Source: Bacteroidia bacterium (lineage in GTDB: Bacteria; Bacteroidota; Bacteroidia; B-17B0; Aurantibacillaceae). Taken from it: 6,270 nucleotides of DNA. Of the stretch, positions 1-5,677 are shown piece by piece. A program made the position numbers and the translations under genes. Numbering within the stretch: the first letter of the stretch is position 1; every line of letters begins with the position of its first letter. Below the pieces are notes generated by a model that had not been told where the DNA came from, did no database searches, and saw only the letters and a list, made by a program, of their open reading frames with translations. The stretch is from positions 1 through 6,270 of the forward strand of contig JACMLS010000479.1 in the NCBI GenBank assembly GCA_014379485.1. The letters run 5' to 3'.

Positions 1-833
1 ATGATCTTTAAAGTTGTCTCGTTTGGTTTAAAGTCGTTATCGTTGATAAGAGCAGCAAGGCTCACCTCTTCCCTGTCGTTACCACCAACAGTAAATTCGT
101 AAGGAGATGCTGACTCAAGTTCTTTTGCCGGCCTGATCGTTCTGTTCAATACGCTTGTATCTGCAAGACCGGGAAAAACGGAATCAAGTACAGTAACAGA
201 ACTGCGGTTGGCCCTCATGATCTGCAGCTCTCTGAAAAAAGAGTATTTGTAATAAATATTATTTTTTCGCTGCGGAACCAAACAATTCAACAGCAATGTT
301 GTATCTACATTTTTTCCGATCACAAAATAATTTTTTCTGGAATTGGTATAATTGTACACATCAATGATCAGTGTGTCGTAAGGATTATCAATGATCTTTA
401 AATGAATTTTTGCAATATTCAGTTCTCTTACATAAATCGCTTTGTCTTTAATTTCTGGTGCTTTGTTGAATGCGTAAACAGGGTAACCATCATTTGTAAC
501 AGACGCATTATTGTCCCTGATCGTTTTTTCTATACTGACGGCATAATCTTCACTCTCGCCTTCTGATGTATACTGAAACTTAAAATTTCCGGCGCGGTCA
601 GTAAGGGCCGAATCTACCACACGCATCCAGTCCCATCCACCTGCGTGCATGCTGTTGTATGAATTTCCGCTTACCAGGTAAATTTTTACATCAGACAATC
701 GTTTGTTTTTTACGGTATCAATAACAAATCCGTTTACGTTTATTAGTTGTCCTTCAGGAATTTTTTTTTGTGCGCAGGAGGCAAGTAAAATAAAGATGCA
801 AATGAAAAGCGCGGCTAATTTATAAAGTTTCAT
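1..833 (-). CDS. Lipoprotein with a carboxypeptidase-regulatory-like domain (3' end missing)
   Basis: The reading frame opens with ATG at 833-831 and stays open for 277 codons to the left edge, so the C-terminus is missing. The first 20 residues are a lipoprotein signal: a short basic start (MKLYK), a hydrophobic core, then the lipobox L17-A18-S19-C20. The mature protein should begin at lipidated Cys20 and be anchored in the envelope. Residues about 33-105 resemble a carboxypeptidase-regulatory-like beta-sandwich: a 'VNGFVIDT..NKRLSDVKIYL' pattern followed by 'TDRAGNFKF', the usual 'let me be a transform, given new detail' layout of this family. This domain is common in Bacteroidota surface proteins and gives no catalytic function. 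The rest (105-277) is mixed beta-like sequence I do not recognise. A run of nine A's lies just after the lipobox codon (761-769). I found no clear -33/-7 promoter in the 137-base upstream gap. The lipoprotein call is firm; the role is unknown. Confidence 0.85.
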   Translation of the reverse strand, partial: MKLYKLAALFICIFILLASCAQKKIPEGQLINVNGFVIDTVKNKRLSDVKIYLVSGNSYNSMHAGGWDWMRVVDSALTDRAGNFKFQYTSEGESEDYAVSIEKTIRDNNASVTNDGYPVYAFNKAPEIKDKAIYVRELNIAKIHLKIIDNPYDTLIIDVYNYTNSRKNYFVIGKNVDTTLLLNCLVPQRKNNIYYKYSFFRELQIMRANRSSVTVLDSVFPGLADTSVLNRTIRPAKELESASPYEFTVGGNDREEVSLAALINDNDFKPNETTLKI

Positions 834-962
834 GCACCTGTTTTTTCCAATGTAATTTCCGGTCCGGCGACCGAACTAAAATTAAGAAAAAAACGGCAAG
901 TACATTGGGCTAATTTAATTTTGCACTTAGTATCAGTAAGCGAAGTGTATAAGGCTCTAATC

Positions 963-988
963 AAAAAAAATTATTGAACAGTATCAAT
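963..988 (-). terminator. Possible terminator overlapping the stop codon of the 971-2731 lipoprotein gene
   Basis: On the minus strand, ATTGA-TACTGT-TCAAT forms a 5-bp stem with a 6-base loop (973-988). It includes the last codons and part of the TAA stop, and is followed after two bases by eight T's (963-970). The stem is short and AT-rich, so termination may be weak; the call rests mostly on the U-tract and the position. Confidence 0.35.
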
Positions 989-2731
989 TAAAATCCTGAA
1001 CGAACAATTGGCAAGTGTTTTTGAATTTCCGCCCTGATCTACGAACGTAACATTGTTTATTGTTCCTTCAATGGCATCGCCCTGGGCTGTACCTACGTTG
1101 GTTAAATTCACTGTCAGATTAACTGTACCGTTATTTCCCGATAAAATAAAAGAATAAGAAAACGGACTGCCGCCCACAGAATATGTGCCCGCAACAGTGT
1201 TTGGTATGGTTACGCTAAAATGTGTTTCATTCATAAACTGGCCTGAAACTACTGTTAAATAAATTTTGTTTTGTGTAAGATCAAGCACACCTGTAAAATT
1301 TGCAAAGGCATTTTCTGTGTAATATGCATTTGTTCCGGCCAATACAAAAGTGCAAAACTCACTTGCAGTGGTGCACACCTGTTTTGTTCCAAAATTCATT
1401 GTGGGAGCAATATTCATAGTTGTATCAATGCTCACCTGATTATTACTCATATTTACACCTGTAATAACTGCGCTTGTGCTGCCTGTGCAAAATAAAACTG
1501 CAGAATTAAAATATCCGGAAGGCAAAGGTGCAATGAATTTTGTTAAACCGTTTGATTGTACACGGCAATAAGAATTGTGATCTGTTTGATTATTGCAGTC
1601 TGTAAAAGTTCCGGTGATTACGCCGTAGTTTACGCTGCCGGTACAAATATCCATTGCAGGCAAATTAGTTGCAGAAGAAAAAGGACCAACGCCGGTTGTG
1701 TAAACCTGCGATCCGCAAATATCAGATACTACTAAATTAAAGGTGAGTGTTTCAGGAATCATTCCTGACCAAACACCACCCGGGCCTGTTGTTACTGATC
1801 CTAAATAAGAACCCCACTGATTATAAACAGAAACTTTTACCCCGTCTAAACCATTGGCACCGCAAACAACACTGCCTGATAACTGAAAGTGATTGTAAAC
1901 ATACGGACACATCCAGAATGTAAAATGGCTTACCGTTCCAACAAATTCAGTTCCGCCGGTTAATGCAGCGCTTCCGTCTTCTTTCCAGTAACCGCTGCTT
2001 TCATCAAAATAATATAAGGGAATTGAAGAAGGGGCGGTAGAAAGATCTGATGCGGCAACAGGAATATGAATTTGTGCTGTGTTACCTGAAGCAATTTGTA
2101 AAGCCTGGCCACTTGTTCCTTCAAGCTCAACTACAAGCGCACCGTGGTTTTCGGCAAATTTTAATTGAGATGAAGCGTTGTATCCTAAAAAACTATTTGG
2201 CAATACCGACGAGGCGTTTGTTGCATTGGGTGCAATGTAAACAGCAGTCACATTTACAGTTCCGCTATAAACGTTTCCGTTCATATCAACAATACTGCTT
2301 GCTGAAAAAACAACAGAACCGCCATTCGTTGCATTAATGGTTCCTCCCGCTGCAGTTGAAAAAGAACCGGCAATTGTTTTTGGCGTTAAAACAACTGCAA
2401 CGCTATAACTGCTTCCGTTTGCAATTTCCAATAGTTGATAGGATTTAAAATAAGTGGATTTTGAAACTTTAATTAAATTTCTGCCCGCACTAAAAGTTGA
2501 AGCGCTTATGTATGCAAGGCCGTTTTGATCTGTTGTTGCGCTTGCCGAACCTATTATCACAGAAGCACCACTTAGTGCACTGCCACTTGTATTTGTAACC
2601 TGTACAAGGACTTTTGCACTCACATTTCCACCGGTTGTTGGTGCCGTGGTTTCCGGCGCATCATTAGTGTCTTTTTTGCAGGAAAAAAATGATAACAGAA
2701 TAATGAGGATGAAATGGGGGAATTTTTTCAT
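971..2731 (-). CDS. Large multidomain surface lipoprotein with carboxypeptidase-regulatory-like domains
   Basis: This gene encodes a 586-residue protein. Residues 1-18 are a lipoprotein signal ending SFFS-C18, followed by KKD, a typical Bacteroidota lipobox; the mature protein should be membrane-anchored and could be surface-exposed. A Thr/Pro/Gly linker (22-36) leads to a first carboxypeptidase-regulatory-like fold (about 38-117: 'VTNTSGSALSGASVII', then 'TTDQNGLAYI'). Residues about 120-275 match a pattern I recognise from Bacteroidota lipoproteins and, loosely, FAM171/CILP-like extracellular regions: 'IPLYYFDESSGYWKEDG' (237-253) and 'VGTVSHFTFWMC' (264-275). A second regulatory-like domain follows (about 283-363, 'LSGSVVCGANGLDGVKV'). 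The C-terminal part (about 365-586) is Cys-containing beta-rich sequence ending in a 'DAIEGTINNVTF' segment. No catalytic motif or T9SS tag is visible. Ten cysteines besides C18, all after residue 270, suggest disulfides outside the cytoplasm. A structural or binding role is an inference. Confidence 0.88.
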   Translation of the reverse strand: MKKFPHFILIILLSFFSCKKDTNDAPETTAPTTGGNVSAKVLVQVTNTSGSALSGASVIIGSASATTDQNGLAYISASTFSAGRNLIKVSKSTYFKSYQLLEIANGSSYSVAVVLTPKTIAGSFSTAAGGTINATNGGSVVFSASSIVDMNGNVYSGTVNVTAVYIAPNATNASSVLPNSFLGYNASSQLKFAENHGALVVELEGTSGQALQIASGNTAQIHIPVAASDLSTAPSSIPLYYFDESSGYWKEDGSAALTGGTEFVGTVSHFTFWMCPYVYNHFQLSGSVVCGANGLDGVKVSVYNQWGSYLGSVTTGPGGVWSGMIPETLTFNLVVSDICGSQVYTTGVGPFSSATNLPAMDICTGSVNYGVITGTFTDCNNQTDHNSYCRVQSNGLTKFIAPLPSGYFNSAVLFCTGSTSAVITGVNMSNNQVSIDTTMNIAPTMNFGTKQVCTTASEFCTFVLAGTNAYYTENAFANFTGVLDLTQNKIYLTVVSGQFMNETHFSVTIPNTVAGTYSVGGSPFSYSFILSGNNGTVNLTVNLTNVGTAQGDAIEGTINNVTFVDQGGNSKTLANCSFRILIDTVQ

Positions 2732-2754
2732 GGCTACGGAATTTTTGTGTTTAT

Positions 2755-2784
2755 CAAAGCTAACAAATTATTCGGATAAATAAA
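2755..2784 (-). promoter_or_regulatory. Candidate Bacteroidota-type promoter for the 971-2731 lipoprotein gene
   Basis: The minus strand carries TAGCTTTG (2762-2755), a full match to the Bacteroidota -7 consensus TAnnTTTG. TTTA lies 18 bases upstream (2784-2781), in place of the usual TTTG about 19 bases away. The start codon is 23 bases beyond the -7 element, leaving a short leader. The -33 match is imperfect and overlaps the end of the preceding transcript unit, so this is a candidate only. Confidence 0.4.
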
Positions 2785-2801
2785 CTTTCAGAGAGCTGAA
2801 A
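2779..2801 (-). terminator. Weak hairpin over the stop codon of the 2788-3447 gene
   Basis: On the minus strand, TTTCAG-CTCT-CTGAAA (2801-2786) forms a 6-bp stem with a 4-base loop spanning the last codons and the TGA stop. It is followed by GTTTATTT, a broken U-tract, so termination is probably partial. The hairpin overlaps the -33 region of the candidate promoter for the next gene. Confidence 0.25.
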
Positions 2802-3447
2802 CCGAAATGCCAACACGCTTACAAAGCTCCTTCAATTTCTTTTCACCCTCTCCTATAAAATTACCCTCGAAACGTTTTATAAGATTGGACGATGTGAGCA
2901 CCATATCGCACTGGAAACAGATTTCCATAAAACCAATTACCTTATTGTTTTTGTCGTAAAATAAAAAAGTATGTCTCGGAAAAAAACAATTTGAACCACC
3001 ACCCGGCATTTTTTGAAACAGTTTTTTGTTGCCGAATATTTTCAGTAACGAATCTATTTCGTTAGCCGGAAGCTCAACTTTGTTCGGGGGACATGCATCT
3101 GTATTTACGATAGCAAGACCATCCGTTAATAAAAAAAGTTTGTCGGTAGCTTTTTTCGGGTTTACAAACTCTAACTGGCTTTCTGAACAATGAGAGAAGC
3201 CGTTTACTTTAACCACATCTGTTCTTTTAAACAGCGGATATTTTTTAGTTGCTGTAAAATTACTTTTTGTATAATAAGTGCTGTCAATAGTTAACGCCAG
3301 CACCTGGTTAACAAAAGGCATAAAATAAAAAGTTTTAAAAATATTTTTATTCTTTAGCGCAGTGCTGTCTTTTTTTGTTTGCCCTGAAGAAAGGTAAACT
3401 GTAAAAAAGAAAAGTATGGCGAAAATAATTTTTAGTTGGTTTTTCAT
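2788..3447 (-). CDS. Exported hypothetical protein with cysteine-rich C-terminal half
   Basis: I start this gene at the ATG at 3447-3445, giving 219 residues. The frame is open further, to a GTG at 3501, but the ATG is followed directly by a clean signal peptide (MKNQ, then a hydrophobic core, ending LSSG-Q at about residue 22), and the extension would bury it. There is no cysteine at the cleavage site, so it should be a soluble periplasmic or secreted protein rather than a lipoprotein. The most distinctive part is residues 154-180: a Cys, then 'FFPRHTFLFYDKNNKVIGFMEICFQC', with C154, C177 and C180 close together. C87, C119 and C209 complete six cysteines. I recall similar 'C..PRH...FYD....ICF.C' proteins as unnamed Bacteroidota proteins, but know no function. 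The C177-x-x-C180 pair could be redox or metal related; that is speculation. A strong terminator upstream separates it from the LamG genes. Confidence 0.8.
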   Translation of the reverse strand: MKNQLKIIFAILFFFTVYLSSGQTKKDSTALKNKNIFKTFYFMPFVNQVLALTIDSTYYTKSNFTATKKYPLFKRTDVVKVNGFSHCSESQLEFVNPKKATDKLFLLTDGLAIVNTDACPPNKVELPANEIDSLLKIFGNKKLFQKMPGGGSNCFFPRHTFLFYDKNNKVIGFMEICFQCDMVLTSSNLIKRFEGNFIGEGEKKLKELCKRVGISVSAL

Positions 3448-3526
3448 AGGATGAGAAGAAACATTTCTTACGGAATTGAAATTAATCAAATTTTTCAACA
3501 CTAAAAAAAAGAACCGGATTCAGAGC

Positions 3527-3566
3527 AAAAAAAATCCCCACCTTAAATTCAGATGAGGATTTTTTC
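3527..3566 (-). terminator. Strong intrinsic terminator after the 3580-4536 LamG gene (probably bidirectional)
   Basis: On the minus strand, AATCCTCATCT (3561-3551) pairs with AGGTGGGGATT (3543-3533) around a 7-base loop, giving 11 bp with two G-U pairs. It runs into a tract of T's (to 3527), and an A-run on the other side extends the stem and makes the structure work in both directions. It begins 14 bases past the stop codon and insulates the LamG gene from the hypothetical gene. Confidence 0.85.
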
Positions 3567-3579
3567 AAGGAAATAAAAT

Positions 3580-4536
3580 TTACTGTTTTAAGAATTTTAT
3601 TGCTTTTCCTGTTGTTATATCTTTTACAAAATAAATTCCGGGCTCAAGAGTTGAAACGCTGATGGTTTCTGATTTTTGAATGTTTTGTTTTAGAATTTCC
3701 TGTCCCAATACATTTGTAACAGAAACAGTTGTTGCTCTCTTTACTGTTACCTGTATTGCTGAAGATGCAGGATTAGGGAAAAGGGTTATAGTGTTTACTA
3801 CTGCGCCGGTTTCATTTATTCCAATTGTCAACGGGTCAATTTCATTAAATAAGCTGTCTACTTCTATGGAAGATAATACTCTGTTGTAAACCCTGATATC
3901 GTCAACTGAACCATTGAGGTTTCCCTGATAAGTTGTATTTCCGGATTTTCCAATATAAACAGAATCAGAAGTAAAAGTGGAAGTAAACCCTTTATAATAA
4001 CTCCATTGCTTTTGTCCATCAATATACATTTTGAGCGAATCATTATCGCTTGATAAAACATAATGCTGCCAACCGGCATTATTTGTATTTGCAGATGGAC
4101 CGTAAACACTTTCTGAAGGATTATTTTGAGCAACACTGAAATAATTTCCGTTTGATGAATTTACTAACATACCAAACGTACCAAAATAAGCGTTTGTAGG
4201 ACTGTTGATTACAGTATAAATAAAATTCTCAGGATTAGCCCCCGGATTGTAGCCATCGATTTTTACCCAAAGTGAAACCGTCATAGAAATAGATTTTAAA
4301 GCAGGAGCATCAGGAAGAGCAATGTATTCGCCGTTTGTAAATTTGTATGCTTTAGCGGGGTTAGAAAATCTGTCAGAAGTCAGCACTGCTCCTTTAACTG
4401 TTCCATTGTTAGTGCCTGCTTCGTCGTTTGCGTTTGCGCCGTTAAATGAATACTTGGCAACCAGCCCGCCGGTTACTTGTCCTTGCGCAATAATCGTAAC
4501 CAAGGCAATTGCTGTAATGAGTAAAGTTTTTTTCAT
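3580..4536 (-). CDS. Secreted LamG-domain protein with T9SS type A sorting domain (paralogue of 4677-5618)
   Basis: This gene encodes 318 residues. Residues 1-19/20 are a signal peptide (MKKTLLITAIALVTIIAQG). Residues about 21-232 form a LamG/concanavalin A-like beta-sandwich. Visible motifs are the N-terminal 'GLVAKYSFN' with 'NDEAGTNNGTVKGA', then 'GWQHYVLSSDNDSLKMYIDG' (155-174), and the closing 'GSVDDIRVYNRVLSSIEVDSLF' (209-230). Such domains usually bind glycans or other surface ligands; no hydrolase motif is visible. A short linker leads to a T9SS type A sorting domain (about 248-318: 'LFPNP' at 252-256, 'LEPGIYFVK' at 297-305, Lys-rich end). In this family the domain directs passage through the outer membrane and is normally removed on attachment or release. 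The 5618-4677 gene is a clear paralogue: the signal/LamG start and sorting domain match closely, while the LamG middle is diverged. It has its own promoter region and terminator, so it is probably monocistronic. Function beyond surface binding is unknown. Confidence 0.92.
   Translation of the reverse strand: MKKTLLITAIALVTIIAQGQVTGGLVAKYSFNGANANDEAGTNNGTVKGAVLTSDRFSNPAKAYKFTNGEYIALPDAPALKSISMTVSLWVKIDGYNPGANPENFIYTVINSPTNAYFGTFGMLVNSSNGNYFSVAQNNPSESVYGPSANTNNAGWQHYVLSSDNDSLKMYIDGQKQWSYYKGFTSTFTSDSVYIGKSGNTTYQGNLNGSVDDIRVYNRVLSSIEVDSLFNEIDPLTIGINETGAVVNTITLFPNPASSAIQVTVKRATTVSVTNVLGQEILKQNIQKSETISVSTLEPGIYFVKDITTGKAIKFLKQ
3626..3830 (-). repeat. Copy 1 of a 205-bp near-identical sorting-domain repeat
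   Basis: This stretch aligns without gaps to 4723-4927 at a constant offset of 1097 bases. By eye I count about 14 differences over 205 bp, and only 7 in the first 174 bp. It encodes most of the T9SS sorting domain. The flanking coding sequence on both sides is clearly more diverged. Confidence 0.9.
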
Positions 4537-4541
4537 GATAG

Positions 4542-4583
4542 TTTAGTTTTTATATACCGCAAAAATGCAGCATAAAAACTAAA
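4542..4583 (-). promoter_or_regulatory. Perfect 12-bp inverted repeat with 18-bp spacer in front of the 3580-4536 LamG gene
   Basis: TTTAGTTTTTAT (minus strand, 4583-4572) and ATAAAAACTAAA (4553-4542) are exact reverse complements separated by 18 bp. The downstream arm ends 5 bases before the ATG. The spacer contains GCATTTTTGC, which could form a small inner hairpin. The same architecture occurs in front of the paralogue at 5623-5668. It could be a dimer-binding operator or, if transcription starts upstream, an RNA hairpin covering the translation start. Confidence 0.6.
4560..4567 (-). promoter_or_regulatory. Candidate -7 element of the 3580-4536 LamG gene
   Basis: CATTTTTG on the minus strand differs from the Bacteroidota -7 consensus TAnnTTTG only at its first base. 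The identical octamer occurs at almost the same distance from the ATG in the paralogue (23 versus 24 bases). No TTTG is found at the -33 position, as expected if an activator is needed. The surrounding inverted repeat is centred on this site. Confidence 0.4.
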
Positions 4584-4595
4584 AAAGCGGAAAGC

Positions 4596-4629
4596 GATTC
4601 ACGAAACGCAGGTTTGAGTATATGAAATG
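4596..4629 (-). promoter_or_regulatory. Candidate LytTR-type direct-repeat site upstream of the 3580-4536 LamG gene
   Basis: On the minus strand, CGTTTCGTGAATC (4608-4596) contains TTCGTGAA, the motif found twice upstream of the paralogue. Twenty-one bases further upstream is a weaker copy, CATTTCATATACT (4629-4617), sharing mainly the TTTC core. The good copy ends 29 bases before the candidate -7 element, against 28 in the paralogue. The second half-site is poor, so this site may be weaker. Confidence 0.45.
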
Positions 4630-4665
4630 AAAAAAGCATCCTGAGATTATCAGAATGCTTTTTTT
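4630..4665 (-). terminator. Strong intrinsic terminator after the 4677-5618 LamG gene (probably bidirectional)
   Basis: On the minus strand, GCATTCTGA (4658-4650) pairs with TCAGGATGC (4644-4636) around the loop TAATC: 9 bp with one G-U pair. An A-run precedes it and T's follow (to 4630), so it can work on both strands. It starts about 11 bases after the stop codon and separates the two LamG transcripts, which therefore need separate promoters. Confidence 0.88.
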
Positions 4666-4676
4666 CGTGAGGTGGT

Positions 4677-5618
4677 TTACTGCTTAATAAACTTTTTTGT
4701 GAAACCGCTTGTAAGATCTTTCACAAAATAAATTCCGGGTTCAAGAGTTGAAACGCTGATGGTTTCTGATTTTTGAATATTTTGTTTTAAAATTTCCTGT
4801 CCCAATACGTTTATAACAGAAACAGTTGTTGCTTTCTTTACTGTTACCTGTATTGCTGAAGAAGCAGGATTAGGGAAAAGGGTTATAGTGTTTACTTCTG
4901 TTTCCTGTTCATTTATTCCAATTGTCATTGGATCGGGCTCATTAAACAAACTATCCACTTCTGTTGCTGTTAGCACACGGTTGTAAATGCGCGCGTCATC
5001 AATATCACCGTTAAATAGTCTGAAAGAAGGTGATTGGGCGCCGATAAGAAAATTAACGGGGCTTGTTGCATTTACAATGTGAGAAGCAAGATTTGTATTT
5101 GTGGTGAGCACATTGTCTATATAAACCTGGTGCGCACCTGACGAGTCCCATGTAAAAACAGCGTGGTGCCATGCATTAAAACTAAAGCTGGGTGGTGATG
5201 TTGTTCCGTTGTTTCCTGGTCCTGCAGCTGCCCACGCAACCTGGCTTCCGGTTGTTGCCAGAAAAAAATGCTCACTTACAGGGTTGTTGGCCCACTTTGC
5301 TGCAATCACTTCATACGAACCTGAAGCCGAAGAACGTTTAAACCACGCAGAAACAGAATACTGATAAATGAGATTTTGAATGGCCGGAGTATTGCCACAA
5401 TCAATATAGGCGCTTCCGTTAAACGAATACGCTTTATTTGCATTACCAAACCTGTCTGTTGTTAAAGTAGCGCCGTTTACTGTGCCGTTATTTGTTCCGG
5501 CTTCGTCATTTGCGTTTGCATTGTTGAAAGAATATTTTGCAACAAGGCCAGAAGTAACCTGGGCGGTTGCAATCCCTGTAATCATTAATGAGAATAAAAA
5601 AAGTAAAGGTTTTTTCAT
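4677..5618 (-). CDS. Secreted LamG-domain protein with T9SS type A sorting domain (paralogue of 3580-4536)
   Basis: This gene encodes 313 residues. The signal peptide is MKKPLLFLFSLMITGIATA with Q20 at or near the cleavage site. The LamG/concanavalin A-like domain spans about 21-226: 'GLVAKYSFNNANANDEAGTN' opens it, 'AYSFNGSAYIDCG' follows (63-75), then 'SVSAWFKR' (88-95), 'WHHAVFTWDSSGAHQVYID' (150-168), and a closing 'GDIDDARIYNRVLTATEVDSLF' (204-225). The T9SS type A sorting domain covers about 243-313 ('LFPNP' at 247-251, 'LEPGIYFVK' at 292-300, ending KKFIKQ). The protein should leave by the Sec and type IX pathways and sit on or outside the outer membrane. The sorting domain is almost the same as the neighbour's at DNA level, but the LamG middle differs greatly, suggesting different ligands (inference). 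It lies 95 bases downstream of the LytTR regulator with no terminator between, so it could be read through from that gene as well as from its own promoter. Confidence 0.92.
   Translation of the reverse strand: MKKPLLFLFSLMITGIATAQVTSGLVAKYSFNNANANDEAGTNNGTVNGATLTTDRFGNANKAYSFNGSAYIDCGNTPAIQNLIYQYSVSAWFKRSSASGSYEVIAAKWANNPVSEHFFLATTGSQVAWAAAGPGNNGTTSPPSFSFNAWHHAVFTWDSSGAHQVYIDNVLTTNTNLASHIVNATSPVNFLIGAQSPSFRLFNGDIDDARIYNRVLTATEVDSLFNEPDPMTIGINEQETEVNTITLFPNPASSAIQVTVKKATTVSVINVLGQEILKQNIQKSETISVSTLEPGIYFVKDLTSGFTKKFIKQ
4723..4927 (-). repeat. Copy 2 of the 205-bp near-identical sorting-domain repeat
   Basis: This is the partner of 3626-3830. In the most similar 174 bp, only two of the seven differences change an amino acid (Lys262 and Ile269 here, Arg267 and Thr274 in the other copy); the rest are silent. 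Conservation of silent positions points to recent shared DNA rather than protein-level selection alone. Confidence 0.9.
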
Positions 5619-5622
5619 AATT

Positions 5623-5668
5623 TTTTTGGTTTATATTTTCTGCAAAAATGCGCGATAAAAACCAAAAA
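5623..5668 (-). promoter_or_regulatory. 14-bp inverted repeat (one mismatch) with 18-bp spacer in front of the 4677-5618 LamG gene
   Basis: TTTTTGGTTTTTAT (minus strand, 5668-5655) faces ATATAAACCAAAAA (5636-5623) across an 18-bp spacer, with one mismatched pair out of 14. The downstream arm ends 4 bases before the ATG. Compared with 4542-4583, the arm reads TTTGG...CCAAA instead of TTTAG...CTAAA: both sides changed together, so pairing or symmetry is kept. Confidence 0.6.
5643..5650 (-). promoter_or_regulatory. Candidate -7 element of the 4677-5618 LamG gene
   Basis: CATTTTTG on the minus strand, one base from the TAnnTTTG consensus, is identical to the paralogue's element at 4560-4567. It sits in the spacer of the inverted repeat and 24 bases from the ATG. 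There is no good -33 TTTG. The direct repeats at 5678-5711 end 28 bases upstream, a sensible position for an activator. Confidence 0.4.
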
Positions 5669-5677
5669 GTACAAGGT

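Noticed and set aside
860..873. CGGTC-CGGC-GACCG hairpin in the leader of the left-edge lipoprotein gene
   Set aside because: It is only a 5-bp stem with no U-tract, no second copy and no link to a known element; chance is sufficient.
1271..1495. Plus-strand cysteine-rich open frame
   Set aside because: It lies opposite the large lipoprotein gene and its Cys/Ile bias is an antisense effect of Thr/Asn/Ala-rich coding; no signal, leader or homology supports it.
3476..3498. TTGAAA...TTTCAA inverted repeat upstream of the hypothetical gene
   Set aside because: The arms are only 6 bp in very AT-rich DNA, the interior does not pair, and the spacing does not match the LamG promoter repeats.
3448..3501. 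An 18-codon N-terminal extension of the hypothetical protein, starting at GTG 3501
   Set aside because: It would place a polar stretch before a clean signal peptide that begins at the ATG at 3447; the ATG start is much more plausible.
3864..4136. Second minus-strand frame inside the LamG gene
   Set aside because: It overlaps a well-supported LamG domain in another frame and its sequence resembles no protein.
3626..4927. Possible composite mobile element bounded by the two 205-bp direct repeats
   Set aside because: The repeats are in-frame parts of two genes; no transposase, terminal inverted repeats or target duplication is visible.
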